Below the pieces are notes generated by a model, which saw nothing but the letters and a program-made list of their open reading frames with translations, was not told where the DNA came from and did not search any database. Of a stretch of DNA of 64,000 nt, positions 44,619 through 55,900 are shown one piece after another. The stretch spans positions 4,284,946-4,348,945 of the forward strand of contig JACBWW010000046.1 in NCBI GenBank assembly GCA_020086605.1. Direction: 5' to 3'. The stretch comes from Lanius collurio (Eukaryota > Chordata > Aves > Passeriformes > Laniidae). Numbering within the stretch: position 1 is the first letter of the stretch; every line of letters starts with the position of its first letter. The translations under genes and the position numbers were made by a program.

Positions 44619-45721
44619 ATCCCTGAGCTCCCAAGGACATGGTGAGGGATCCACTGGGGTGGGAATGGGAACAAAAGCAGACACAAAATCCCACGGTTTA
44701 CACAAACCCAGGCAAGGCTGGAGTGGCTGCAGGGAGGAACTGCCAGGCCTTGCCCTCCTCTGCAGATGAAGATTCTCAGCATCATTAACTGGATAATTAA
44801 ACCTTCCCTCCCACTTTAGTGCTTCTCAAATCCATGACCCAGTGTCACCTATTCAAGGCGCTCTGGGAATTTTGTGTGTGATGTGCTGGGCTGAGGCTCA
44901 GTGTGACAGAGTGCTCGGGGACAGGAGGTGGCTGTCGAGGTGTCACCTTCGTGCTCCTCACCTGAAGCCAGTCCCACAGAGCTGTTCTGTGCTTTTCCAG
45001 AGCCCAGCTGGGATGTGAGGCACAGCAGAGAGGCCTCGGGGGGCACTGAGGTGCTCAGGGTGTGGGCACCAGGAGCCTCCACGGGCACAGGGGACATCCC
45101 AGCATTGTGGAGGGGCTTTGGCAGAGTTCTCCACAGCTCTGCAAGTCCCAGAGTTAATTGAATCCAAGTGTGGGAGCAGGGCTGTGCCCTTGGAGCAGCA
45201 GCGGGCAGCGGGAGCAGCTTGTTCCTCTTCTGTTCCCTGCTTGCTTTGAGTCTCTCATTTGAAAGGGAGGCCTCTCTCTGCATTCCCATCAAAATCGGCT
45301 TTCCCGAGTTTCAAAGCCTTTTGGTCTCTCCAGGGAATGCTCTGCAGGAGGCTGGGCACGGCTTGGCCCCCCAGCCTCCTCCTCGCAGCCACTGCCTGTC
45401 CCCCCCAGAATCCCCTCACCAGGGGATCCCCCTCCCTTCTGCCTGGCCTGGGACACCCAGGACACTCTGGCCACCCCTGTGGGCCCTGGGCTGGAGGCTG
45501 AGCGTTGCTGCCCCGAGCATCTCTTGGGTGGCTCTGGGACAGAGCAGGGATCAGAGTGGGCAATGTCCAGCCATTGGTGCCCAAAGGGTGTCCAGGTGTC
45601 CACTGGCTTTAAGATGGATCATTCCCTGGCAGTGCTGGTCCAACACACCCCTCTTCAGCTTCTCATTTCATTTTGGGGTGTTCCTGCTTGGTTTTCCACT
45701 TGAGACTCAGACATCCAGCTC
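44619..45721. other. Unique non-coding DNA
   Basis: No gene or transposon recognised. A 234-codon plus-strand frame (45168-45872) runs into the next CR1 end and has no known domain. Confidence 0.4.
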
Positions 45722-45880
45722 CCCAGGGAATGGTCACAATCCCCAGGCTGCTGGAGCTCCAGGAGCCTTTGGACAACACTCCCAGGCACAGGGTGGGATT
45801 GTTGGCATGTCCTGGGCAGGGCCAGGACTGGATGACCCCTGTGGATCTCTCCCAGCTTGGGAGATTCCATGATCTTTGTT
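45722..45880 (+). mobile_element. CR1 3' end of a different subfamily
   Basis: CTGCTGGAGCTCCAGGAGCC, TTTGGACAACACTCCCAGGC, ACAGGGTGGGATTGTTGGC, GGGCAGGGCCAGGACTGG and GATTCCATGATC. It matches the avian CR1 class whose end speaks of a GGGATTGTTGG block, absent from the other copies here. Confidence 0.85.
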
Positions 45881-46429
45881 TTCCTTCCCAGAGGATTTGG
45901 CTGGTGCAGGACTGGGTCTGCCCTCACCAGTAAAAGGAAACAAGGACCCAACATTTTGATTAATTTTTCCCAACACCTTAGACATTAACAGGGATTTATA
46001 GCCAGGTCCTGGCAGGAGGAACAGGCTTTTCCCCAGAGGCATTGGCAAATCCAAACTCCTTATTCCCAGAAACACCCCCAGCGTCAGCCACCATCAACAC
46101 AGGGCAAGAACAGGGAGCCAAAAGTCCATCAGTCCTGGGGGAAGCCTTTGCTCCGAGGGCGATGAGATTCCCACACACCTCAGAACCATGTCCCCACCCT
46201 GCTGGAGCTGCAGCTCTCTAAGGATGTCCCCATTTCCACAAAATTCCAGGAGGCTGAGGACCACTGGATAATGAGGCTCCAGCCCCATCACTCCAGAGGG
46301 ATCTACCCATGGAATGGAAGCACTCTAGATGCCTTCAACCTCCAGTTCTCCTGGAAGCCTTGCAGAGAGCATCCAAGGGGGAGAGAGATCCCGGAGCTCG
46401 AGCTGGGAAGGCAACATGGCTGTAGCTAT
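45881..46429. other. Unique non-coding DNA
   Basis: Nothing recognised. Confidence 0.4.
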
Positions 46430-46800
46430 GGCAGGATTACAGGAATCAAAAGTGAAATTACAGATAAATCTATCAAAACATGTACTTTTCCCCAGCATTT
46501 TAATGGAGACTCATGCAAAGAGGAGAAGGCCCATCCCATTCTGCATTCCCAGCCTCCTGCTCTCTGAGGTTATTTATGGGCTTGCTACACAAATTGGGTT
46601 TTTTCCTCCCCTTTTCTTTTCTCTTCTTTTTCTTCCCTGCTTTTGCAAATTGAATTATTTAAATGCATTGTTTGGCAGCCTCAAATCCCAGCGTTTCTCT
46701 CTCTTTCCCCCTTGGCTGCCATTTCTTTCTCTCCTTTCTGCTCCTGCATTTTCAGGATCATTTCCCATGTTGTTCCAGTGGCATTTATTGAAATTTGCAC
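46430..46800. other. AT-rich segment, possible conserved element
   Basis: Includes GTGAAATTACAGATAAATC, GCATTTTAATGGAGAC, a T-rich run at 46597-46640 and TTGAATTATTTAAATGC. No repeat or coding signature. Confidence 0.27.
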
Positions 46801-47144
46801 AAAAAAAGATCTTTCTTCAATGCCACCATTTCAGCCCTGGCAGGAGATTTATGGGGGCAGGAAGACACCCGTGGCGGGGAGGTTCTGCCTGGAGAAAGAA
46901 AGGAAGGATGGGAAGGAAATGTGGTGGAAAAGGATGCCCAGAGCTTGGGATCAGGGAGGCTCCATGGAGGTGAGGGAACTAGGGGACAGCCCTGCTCTTC
47001 CACGGGTGACACACGCAATGACACAGGCACGACACACGTGGGCATGGAGGGGTTTAGTGCCAGGGTTGTGGGAGTGCATGGAGGGAGCACTGACAGCCCT
47101 GGGTGGCCTCAGGCACCAGAGATGCTGAGGGCACGGCTGGGGTG
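46801..47144. other. Unique non-coding DNA
   Basis: Nothing recognised before the next array. Confidence 0.4.
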
Positions 47145-48353
47145 ACTTGAGGGCGCTTGGGCACATCTGGGGAACACTTGGGATGCGCTTGGGGTGCACT
47201 TAGGACATGCTTAGGACATGCTTGTCTCATACTTGGTGTGCAACTGATGTGTAGTTGGTGTGTAATTGATGTGCATTTGGTGTGTACTTGGTGTGTAGTT
47301 GCTGTGTAGCTGGTGTACAGTTGCTGTGTAGTTGCTGTGTAGTTGGTGTGCAGTTGATGTGCAGTTGGTGTGTAATTGGTGTGTACTTGCTGTGTAATTG
47401 GTGTGTAATTGGTGTGCAGTTGGTGTGTAATTGGTGTGCAGTTGGTGTGCAGCTGGTGTGTAATTGGTGTGTAGTTGGTTTGGAGCTGGTGTGTAGTTGG
47501 TGTGTAATTGGTGTGCAGTTGGTGTGTAATTGGTGTGTAGTTGGTGTGCAGCTGGTGTGCAATTGGTGTGTAATTGGTATGTACTTGGTGTGTAGTTGCT
47601 GTGTAGCTGGTGTGTAGTTGCTGTGTAGTTGCTGTGTAGTTGATGTGCAGTTGTTGTGCAGCTGGTGTGTAATTGGTGTGCAGTTGATGTGCAGTTGGTG
47701 TGTAATTGGTGTGTAATTGGTGTGTAATTGGTGTGTAGCTGGTGTGTAATTGGTGTGTAATTGGTGTGCTGTTGGTGTGCCGTTGGTGTGTAATTGGTGT
47801 GTACTTGCTGTGTAGTTGCTGTGTAGCTGGTGTGTAGCTGGTGTGCAGTTGGTGTGCAGTTGGTGTGCAGTTGGTGTGTAATTGGTGTGTAATTGGTGCG
47901 TACTTGGTGTGTAGTTGCTGTATAGCTGGTGTGCAGTTGATGTGCAGTTAGTGTGTATTTGGTGTATAGCTGGTGTGTAATTGGTGTGTAGTTGGCATGC
48001 AGTTGATGTGCAGTTGTGCAGTTGGTGTGCAGCTGGTGTATAATTGGTGTGCAGTTGGTGTGCCGTTGGTGTGCCGTTGGTGTGTAGTTGGTGTGTACTT
48101 GGTGTGTACTTGGTGTGTAGTTGGTGCACGTTTGGTACACGCTCCGCCCGCCCTTTGTGTGCCGCTGGGGCTTGGGGCACTCTTGGTGAGCACCCGCAGC
48201 ACTCTTGGGACACGTTTGGTGACAACTGGTGCGAGTTTGGCACACGCTTGGTTCATGCCTGGTACTCTCCTGGCACACTCTTTGTTAGTGTTTGGCACAG
48301 ATTTGGCACATATTTGGCACGTTTGGTGCACGTTTGGCGCACTCTTGGATCCG
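47145..48353. repeat. 1.2-kb minisatellite of 11-bp units, about 110 copies
   Basis: The unit is TTGGTGTGTAA and close variants (TTGGTGTGCAG, TTGCTGTGTAG). Early unit starts fall at 47177, 47188, 47199, 47210, 47221 and 47232. The core 47232-48130 is uniform; both ends are diverged but keep the 11-base step (for example TTTGGCACATA units near 48300). The minus strand reads open for over 330 codons in two frames because the unit lacks stops; the products are His/Thr/Asn-rich repeats and not credible proteins. Confidence 0.96.
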
Positions 48354-48479
48354 TCCCTCCGTGGGCACCCGGCGCTGCTTCCGGAGCCTTCTCCCAGCTG
48401 GAACACCGGGAGAAGCCGCTCTCGGAGCCGTTTGAAGGAGCTCAGCTCTCGAGCCTCGCTATCTTCTAATCCTGCTTCA
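48354..48479. other. CpG-containing unique DNA
   Basis: Holds CACCCGGCGCTGCTTCCGG and CTCGGAGCCGTTTGAAGG. No gene recognised. Confidence 0.35.
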
Positions 48480-48925
48480 AAGCCAGCTCCTTCTACTTCC
48501 ATATTGACTTATGATTCCTTTAATTGACTTTCTTGCCTTGGAATTGTACTTCCTTAATTAATCTGATTACATTTCAGCTTCCACTTCAAGAGTTTCTGTG
48601 TTGCAGCCCAGAGGTGAGGACGTTCCTGGGGAGGGATGAGCTTCTGGTTGATCCCACTAGCAGATAGAGCCTGCAAAGCATTTTGGGATCCTTTGGAAGG
48701 GGAGGACAGGCAAAAGCCATGGAAAGTGCCGCAGCAATTTCCATTTCCCCACACGCAGCAGCTTTCCTCGTGGCAGGAGTGAGGCACATCCCTAGTCAGT
48801 GGGATTGAATTATCTCCATAAATTCATTACATTTTAAAAATATGATAATCAGCACGGAATGAGCCTCCCGAGGGAGACGGAACATGAACATCTCAAGTAC
48901 TGTTAATAATCAGCCTTTATTTTAC
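48480..48925. other. AT-rich segments, possible conserved elements
   Basis: Two AT-rich pieces, 48480-48600 (TTCCTTTAATTGAC, CCTTAATTAATCTGATTAC) and 48795-48925 (TAAATTCATTACATTTT, GTTAATAATCAGCC), are split by ordinary sequence. TTAATTAA and TAATC cores suit homeodomain binding, but this is inference. Confidence 0.3.
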
Positions 48926-49454
48926 AAATGCCCAGGGCTGGCTTGCAGCCACCGCAGCCCCTCCGTGGTGGAGGGGCTGGTGCTGTGCCCCTGCCAGGAC
49001 CTGCCAGGGGTCCCTCCCCTGCCCCTCAGCTGTCAGTCCCACAGTGGTGACCCAGACACATTTGGGATTTGGGACAGTCTGCGCTGCTCCAGATGCTCCA
49101 AATAAAGTCTGGGCTCTCACTGCCCTTTGGGGTCCCCACAGGTGGTGGCCCTTGGTGGCCCCTGTGCAGTGACTCGGCTTCTCCCACATCAGCCTGACAA
49201 ATGCCAGGATTTAGGGGATTATTAGTGCCAGTTTAGCACAAATCTGGGGCAATTTCACACTGGGTCCATTTGTGGCCATAAAGGATCCCAGGGGACTGGC
49301 ACAGGCGAGGGGTCGGAGCGTGTCCTGGCTCTGGTGTTCCTGGGGGTGGGGGGCCTGTAGGAACTAAGGGTGACAAGGAGCCTGACAAGGTCAGGAGAGG
49401 TCCCAGAGCAGCCTGGGGGGAGCAAGGGCAGGGGGGGCTCATGGTCACCTCACA
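48926..49454. other. Unique non-coding DNA
   Basis: Nothing recognised. Confidence 0.4.
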
Positions 49455-49658
49455 GCCTTGGAATCACTGGAATTGTTGGGGTTGGGAGGACCTCAAAACC
49501 CATCCAGTCTCACCCCCTGCCATGGGCAAGGACACCTTCTACTATCTCAGGTTGTTCCAAGCCCCATCCAACTGGGCCTTGGACATTTTCAGGGATAGGG
49601 AACACACAGCCTCTCTGGGCACCCTGTGCCAGGGCCTCTCTACCCTCAAAGTAACAAA
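49455..49658 (-). mobile_element. CR1 retrotransposon 3' end
   Basis: Plus order: GGAATCACTGGAATTGTTGG, CATGGGCAAGGACACCTTC, AGGTTGTTCCAAGCCCC, CCTCTCTGGGCACCCTGTG. Confidence 0.92.
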
Positions 49659-49684
49659 ATAAAGCCAAAATCCCACTTGGACAC

Positions 49685-49835
49685 TGTCACTGTAAAGTTT
49701 TCCTCTTTATTATTCCACCTTGGTGGCAGACAGGCGGTTCCTCCACCCCCGTTTGTTAAACACTGATTAATTATTAAATTGGCCATTAACTATTAATAGC
49801 TGATTTTGTGAGTGTTAAAATGCCAGCCCTGTGCA
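49685..49835. other. AT-rich island, strong CNE-like composition
   Basis: Contains CACTGATTAATTATTAAATT, GGCCATTAACTATTAATAGC and GTGTTAAAATGCC within about 70 bases. This is the densest run of ATTA/TAAT cores in the window, beside GC-rich DNA and not repetitive. Best single candidate for a homeodomain-bound element; conservation remains untested. Confidence 0.35.
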
Positions 49836-50084
49836 AAGAGAGCTGTGTCTCTGGCAAACCTCAGGAACCTCAGGGAATGAATCCTTGATAATCAATCCAG
49901 CCTCTGCTCCATTTGCCATTCCTGTCTCTTCCGCTCTGCTTTTGGCACCACTTCAGGGGAGTTTATACAAGTGGAAAAGCCAATTTTACTGCTGCTGGTA
50001 ATTCCCAGCTCCCAGAGTGATGGCAGAGCACCATGCTTTTCTCCAGCGCCGGAGGGGCTCCCTGATCCAGTTCTGCCTCCCCAA
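49836..50084. other. Unique non-coding DNA
   Basis: Nothing recognised. Confidence 0.4.
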
Positions 50085-50368
50085 TGGAATCACAGAATCC
50101 TGGAATGGTTTGGAAGGGGCCTTAATGTCCATCCCACCCCCTGCTGTGCACAGGGACACCCTCCACTATCCCAGGTTGCTCCAAGCCCCATCCAACTGGG
50201 CCTTGAACACTTCCAGGGATGGGGCAGCCGCAGTTTCTCCAGGAATTCCATCTCTATCCCTCACTACCCTCCCAGGGAAGAATTCCTTTCTGATATTCCA
50301 CCTAACCCTACCCTCCGGCAGTGGGAAGCTGTTCCCCGTGTCCTGTCACTCCAAGCCCCTGTAGATCC
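50085..50368 (-). mobile_element. CR1 retrotransposon 3' end
   Basis: Plus order: GAATCACAGAATCCTGG, AATGGTTTGGAAGGGGCC, AGGTTGCTCCAAGCCCC, CTTCCAGGGATGGGGCAG, CTCCGGCAGTGGGAAGC. Confidence 0.93.
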
Positions 50369-51213
50369 ATAGAAGTTGCCCTGTGCCACAATCTTCCAGC
50401 ACATCCCAAACCCTCGCTGGATCCTTGCTCCCGCTTTCGGCTGTGGATTCCCATGGAGGTCTTGGCATATGCCAGGATGTTTCCTGGGAATATTCCCAAG
50501 GAATACTCACCGTGGAGTTGCATCAGACACAGGGAGCAGGGGCAGTGGGATCCTGCACCCACCCGGGGGACAGGCAGGAGGGTGGCAGCAGGAGCAGGAA
50601 GGGGAGCAGAAAGGGACCCAGAGCTGAGGGGCTGGAGCCACTGCACATGCAGTGTGAAACCAGCAGCCACAGGCATCTCCAGAGCCTTTGGAAGCAGATG
50701 GCCCTGCCCCAGGGAAGAGTTTTGGCCTGGAGAATGTTATTTTGGCGGATGCATTTGCAGTCCCCCAAAAGCCACGCTCCTTTTCAAGCCATGCTGTGAG
50801 GAGAACCTTCCCTGCTCCAGAGAGAAAGAGCCTGGGATTATTTTCTCATGTCAATTAACAGCACTTTCCAAAGGCAAACCGGGCTCCTCAGATCCTGAGC
50901 TCAGGACCCTGGCCAGGCTGCTCCCCCCGGCGTGCTGGAGGGAAAAATCAAGGAGCTTTGGCCAGCGAACTCCTGGGCTGGAGCCAGCAAATAAAATGCT
51001 CATAACGAGGCCTTTGGAGATAAATTTGGAGGCTGGTGTTGCTTTGCTTTAATTTTTTTGTTCTTCTGGTGGAGAAACCCCCTCACCCGGCAGAGGCTGC
51101 AGCAGCTCCAGAGCAGTGGCTCCGTGGGGTCCCCAGGAAGTGCTCCCATTTGCCCCCCGGAGCTGGTCCCATTTCCCCCCAGAGCTGCTCCTGGCCAGGT
51201 GTGTGCCAGCACC
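50369..51213. other. Unique non-coding DNA
   Basis: No gene supported. A 243-codon plus frame starts inside the CR1 end at 50321 and has no known motif. Confidence 0.4.
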
Positions 51214-51321
51214 GGCTCAGGTGGGGGATCAGGTGTGGGATCAGGTGAGGATTTGGGTGTGGATTCAGGTGTGGCTTCAGGAGTGGGCTCTGGTGTAGGA
51301 TCAGACATGGATTCAGGTTAC
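51214..51321. repeat. 12-bp tandem repeat, nine units
   Basis: Units start every 12 bases from 51214 (51226, 51238, 51250, 51262, 51274, 51286, 51298, 51310), with a GGATCAGGTGTG type. The minus strand reads as Thr-Pro-Asp/Glu-Pro repeats in one frame, since 12 is a multiple of 3. No signal sequence or flanking exon supports a protein. Confidence 0.93.
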
Positions 51322-52329
51322 CTGGATTACCTCCTGCCCCTTTCCTGGCTCCATGTGTTTTCCTAGAGCAATCCTGGAGCCCCCCAGTGGTGGACGCACA
51401 GGTAGAGCCATGCTGCTGGGCTGGCTGCAGCCAGGCTGGGGGGAATTCCCAGGGACACTCCCAGGGACACACAGAAATCCCTCAGATGGGGTTTAGAAAT
51501 AATCCCTCTTGGAGATTCCAGGTGCACAGAACCTCTATGGAAAAGCTCATGGAACTGCACGAGCTGCCTGCAAGGAGAGCACTTCCCATCCTTGGTGACT
51601 TGGGATCGTCTATAACTGTTGCCAGGAAGATGCTTTTCCAGAGGGAAGCAGGTGCCAGCTGGCCACAGACAGGGATCTTTGATCCCTCGCAGCTCTTTGG
51701 GAAGGAAAGCAGGATGTTTTCCACGGCCACCCTCCCGGGGAGCCAGGGCTCCTGCACCACAACTGCAACTGCCCCCGCTGTCCCCCCGCTCGGCTCTTCA
51801 TGTTTCAAAGGCTCTCCCACTCCCACCGCTCTTCCCAGCTGCTTCCCGAACATTCTCTCCATTGGGGTGGGCTGGGGCCGCGCTGCCAAACAGCGGGAAT
51901 ACGTGAGGCTGTCCCGGGGAGAGGGATGAGCCCCCCCCCACTGCCACACCACCCCCGCCCATGCTGGGGGATCAGAGATGCTCCAGAACACGGAGATTGG
52001 AGCAGGTGGATCCACCCGCGTCACTGGGATGCCACGGCAGGGATGTCACAGCTGACATTCATCCTGCAGGGGACCCTGGGTGGAAACAGGACCTCCCCCA
52101 CCCCTCTGGCGAAGGAAGCCCTTGGGAACGGTGTGAAATCCACCTGCCCCTTCCTGCATCCTCCTTATCTCCGAGAGGATGCGGTTCCAGAGGGTTTGGG
52201 GAGAATCTGAGGGCAGGGATTGGGCTGGGACACCTCTGTCACCCGGCTCTTGCGGGTAACCCTCAGCAGGGAGCCAGCCCAGGTCAGCAGAAGCTTTCCT
52301 GCCTCTGTGCCACCTCCTGTCCTGCCGTG
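51322..52329. other. Unique non-coding DNA
   Basis: No gene or transposon recognised. Confidence 0.4.
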
Positions 52330-53410
52330 TGAAACGCAGCACCGGGAGCAGAAGATGCAGGAACGTTCGCTTGGAAGCCGACCCGGTTTAAGGTTTCATT
52401 CCAAATGGAGCAACAGATCGGCTCAATCCGGACCCCCCGAACTCTTCCTGCCGCTGCCCCCGCAGCCAAACCTCTGATCCCAGTCCAGCTCTCTGCATAA
52501 CTCCTGAGGCTTTGGTGGGTCAGAGCCGGGACCGTGAAGCCGGAGATGCTCCGGGGGCGGCAGCGTTTGGAGTCTTCTTCCCGCATCTGCTCGGGGTCCG
52601 TGACCTATTCGGATCCGGCTGTGCAGCTCCGGAGCATCCTCATGGGATGAGCCGTGCTGGGCTGGGCGGTGCAGGTGGGCAGGAGCTCATCTGAGATGCC
52701 CAGGAGCGGGGCTGGAGCGCTGGGATGGGGGAAACCCGGCCACCCCAGGTGAGGGGAAAGCAGGGGGTTCAAAGCCATCTCCATACCTTTGGAAGCCTGG
52801 GCAAAGCCCTGTCCCTGCTGGAGCGGGATGCCAGCGGCCAGCAGAGGTGATGGAAGCACAGCCCCTCTCCTGCCCCCGCGGCGGGAGCCGGAGCCGCTAT
52901 TGGAAGCAGGTGTGCTGCCCTGTCGGGCGATGGGAGCCATTAGGGAGAAAGCCTCTCAAGGAAATTTATGCCCGTCTCTCCTCACCCCTCTCTCCTGAAA
53001 CCAATTACACCCCAGTCCTGCCCCGCTCGGGGGGACCCGCTCGGCTGTGCCCCCCCCCGGGTCCCGCGGGATGTCCCCGCACGGTGGGGGTGAGCAGTAG
53101 GGAAAATGGGAAGTGCCGTGGAAAGCAGGTCGGCTCCTCGGCGGCCCCCAATTCATCTCGCTGGGAGTCCGGCGGGAGGATCCCGCAGCACCTGGGCTGC
53201 CACCCCTCTCCAGCCGCCCCTTGGCAGCCACACGCTGGCTCCGAGTGGGGAGCGAGGGGGGACAAGGCCACCCCCCAGCAGCAGCGCTTTCCCCGAGGTT
53301 TATTATTACACAAATGTGAATTCCAGAACCGGCATCTGGGGAGCAGCTGCTGAGAGTTAACCCCTTCCCTGCCGCGGGAGAGCTGAGCCGGAGGAGTGGG
53401 TGCCTGGCTG
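52330..53410. other. CpG-rich region
   Basis: CpG-dense pieces at about 52360-52640 and 52860-53400 (for example CCCGCGGCGGGAGCCGG and GTCCCGCGGGATGTCCCCGC). It could include a CpG island, but no start exon was recognised. Confidence 0.4.
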
Positions 53411-54021
53411 GAGCGTGGCCACCCCTGGGGAGGAGCTGGCCATGGTGACATGGCCCTGTCCTACCTGGCAAACAGCTCCTGTTGTGTAGGGACACATCTC
53501 CGTGCCTGGATTGGAGAGGCAGGTTCCAGGTTCCTCCCTCCCTTCCTTTCTTCTCTCTTTTTTACCCTAAAAACAGGCACTTCTGTTTCCATTCAGGGCT
53601 TTTATGGGGATTTGCTCTCCCTCCCAGGCAAGGCCCGAATTTCCAGCATGGTCTGGGACAGAGCTCCAAGGGATGCTGCCCTTGGGTTCGATGGAGATAA
53701 GGGAAGGGTGACAGAGGGAGGCCAGTGCTGCTGAAAGGAAAGGCTTGACCTGGACAGCAGGTTTTTGTTGGAAGCTGGATGTTTGGGAATGAAGGCAGGT
53801 CCTCACAGCCCCACTGGCTTTATGGCATCTTTCAAGGCGTTGAGGGTTGGTCAAAATCCCAGCTTTTCAGCCACCTGGAGTCCCACAGGCTCTTCCCAGG
53901 CCCAAGAGCCTGCTGGCCCCACAACAAGTCATGGATATTTGGGCAGAACACGACCAGGAGGATCTTCTCCCTTCTTGACTTGTCTGGGGACCAATGCCTA
54001 GGCTGTCCCTGCTGCTCCTTT
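53411..54021. other. Unique non-coding DNA
   Basis: Nothing recognised. Confidence 0.4.
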
Positions 54022-54175
54022 CCACAGAAACATAGAATCCCAGGATGGTTTGGGCCAGAAGGGACTTCAAAGCCCATCCAGTGCCACTTCCTGCCATGGG
54101 CAGGGACACCTTCCACTATCCCAGGGTGCTCCAAGCCCTGTCCAACCTTGCCTGGAACACCTGGAGGGCAGCCCC
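54022..54175 (-). mobile_element. CR1 retrotransposon 3' end
   Basis: Plus order: CATAGAATCCCAGGATGG, TTTGGGCCAGAAGGGACTTC, CATGGGCAGGGACACCTTCC, CTCCAAGCCCTGTCC. It fades out at CCTGGAACACCTGG. Confidence 0.92.
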
Positions 54176-55679
54176 AGCTGCTTCCCAGGGATTGGGAGGT
54201 GGGGGGCACTCCCAGAGCAGCTCGACAGGCCGGGACATGTGGGCAAGCAAAGGTCAGGGGCAGCAGGTGACAGGTTCTGTCCAACACCTCTGGCTGCCAG
54301 GTGCCACCGTGATGGGCAGAGCTGAGGCAGCAACAAGTGCCATAAAGGGCAGGAAAAGTCTGGGAGGAGGTTTTGGTGCCTGGATGAAAAGCAGCTGTGG
54401 GTTCTGCTCCTGCCTGCTCAGCCTGGCTGGGAGGACAGCGAGAGGTCAGAGAGTCCGGCAGCCACGTGGGGTTGGGGCAGGCTGGAGGCAGTCCTGGGAC
54501 AACTGGGAGTGGAGAGCTGGCCTTTGGCAGGGGGATTGGCTGCCCTGGCGAGCAGTGGGGACTGGTGCAAGAATGGAAATCATCCCCTTGGCTCCTCAGG
54601 AGGGGACTGCAGCAGGACGGGACAGCTCATCCTCTTGATTTGCAGGCTCCAGCTCCCTGCTGCTGCTCCCGGTGAGCCTGAGCCGGCCCTCCCACTCTTG
54701 ACTCCCTCGTGGAGCTGCCAGAGCAGGCAAAATCCCAGCAGCCGGAGCAACCACCGTGTCCCGAGGAGGTGTTTATAACACCAGGAACTCCTGGAGGGAG
54801 CGGAGCAGGAGTGGGAACAGAAGCTCCTTTGCTTGGGCTGCCTCCTGCTCTGCCGGCACCGCTGCTCTCCAGGCTCCCAGCCCGAGAGGGGAGTGAGAAT
54901 GGAGCTGACAGGCGCTCCTGCAGCACCGGGAGCTTGGCAGCTCCAGGAAAACCCTCTCCCTGCTCCGGCAGTGCCTCTCCACAGCCAGCTCTGCCCGCAG
55001 TCCTCAGCCTCTTCCTCCCTCACCTCCTGCCCCAGAGCCCCTGCTGCTTGTTTTTCTCAGCCTGCAAGTTTTTGGGGATAGGGAATGAGCCCCACTCCAG
55101 ATTTCCTGCCCCAACCCTGCGGTGTGAGGGGGTTTGGGCTGTCCTGAAGCCCAGCGTGGCAGGAGCACAGGCTCCATCTCCCAAACATGCCGAATCCCAG
55201 AATCCCAGCAGGCAGCAGGGGTAGGATGACAAATTGTTCTGACTAATAGTCTAAACAATGGGAAACAATGGAAGTCAGGGAGCAGCCCATAAAATATGCA
55301 GCACGCAGGGGGCTCGGCTATTTTATTTGATTTTCAGATGGATATTCCAGTGGCCAGGATCCATCAGGAAGAGAACAACACATGTCAAGCTCAATAAGGG
55401 TTCGTCAGGGATGGTGGTGGGAGGATGCAGGAATTCCTGCTCTGGGGTGAACTTGGGAAGCTGACTTGGAGTCAAGTGCTCGGGGAAAGGAGCAGCGTTC
55501 CCCGCCCGGCACAGGAGCATCCATCCCATCTTCTCCAGAGGGATGGCGGTGAAGTGCCTGAGCCTGACCCGTGGAAGAGGGGCAGGAAGGCTGGGAAGAG
55601 GCGTGGGAAGGCTGCCCGGTTGATGCGGTTGAGCAGACGGGGGAGGTTTTCTGTCTCCTCTTTGAAATTCCTTTGCGTT
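54176..55679. other. Unique non-coding DNA
   Basis: No gene or transposon supported; overlapping frames only. Confidence 0.4.
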
Positions 55680-55900
55680 CAGGGTTATTTTGGAAGTCAA
55701 AAGCTGTTAGATTCCCTGGAAGCTCAGGGAGGGGGATTGCCTGAGTTTGCTCTGACGCGATTCCCCTGCACAGCTGTTTGTGCCATCAGCAGTGGGGCTG
55801 CTCTTTCGAAAGAAGACATTTTATCCATTAAAAAGAAATCCATAGATGATGAATATGGATTTGGGCTAAGGCTGAGTGATGAAATCCTCTCCGAGGTGCA
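55680..55900. other. Possible conserved non-coding element
   Basis: Non-repetitive segment with GAAAGAAGACATTTTATCC, ATTAAAAAGAAATCCATAG and GATGAATATGGATTTGGGC. It has an AT-rich core between GC-rich flanks. A frame across it gives a short Lys/Ser/Asp-rich peptide, so a small exon is not excluded. Confidence 0.28.

Noticed and set aside
47211..48278. 355-codon and 338-codon minus-strand frames rich in His, Thr, Asn
   Set aside because: They are translations of the 11-bp repeat. Two overlapping frames are open on the same strand, which fits lack of stops in the unit and not selection for a protein. The many Asn-Tyr-Thr triplets follow from the repeat.
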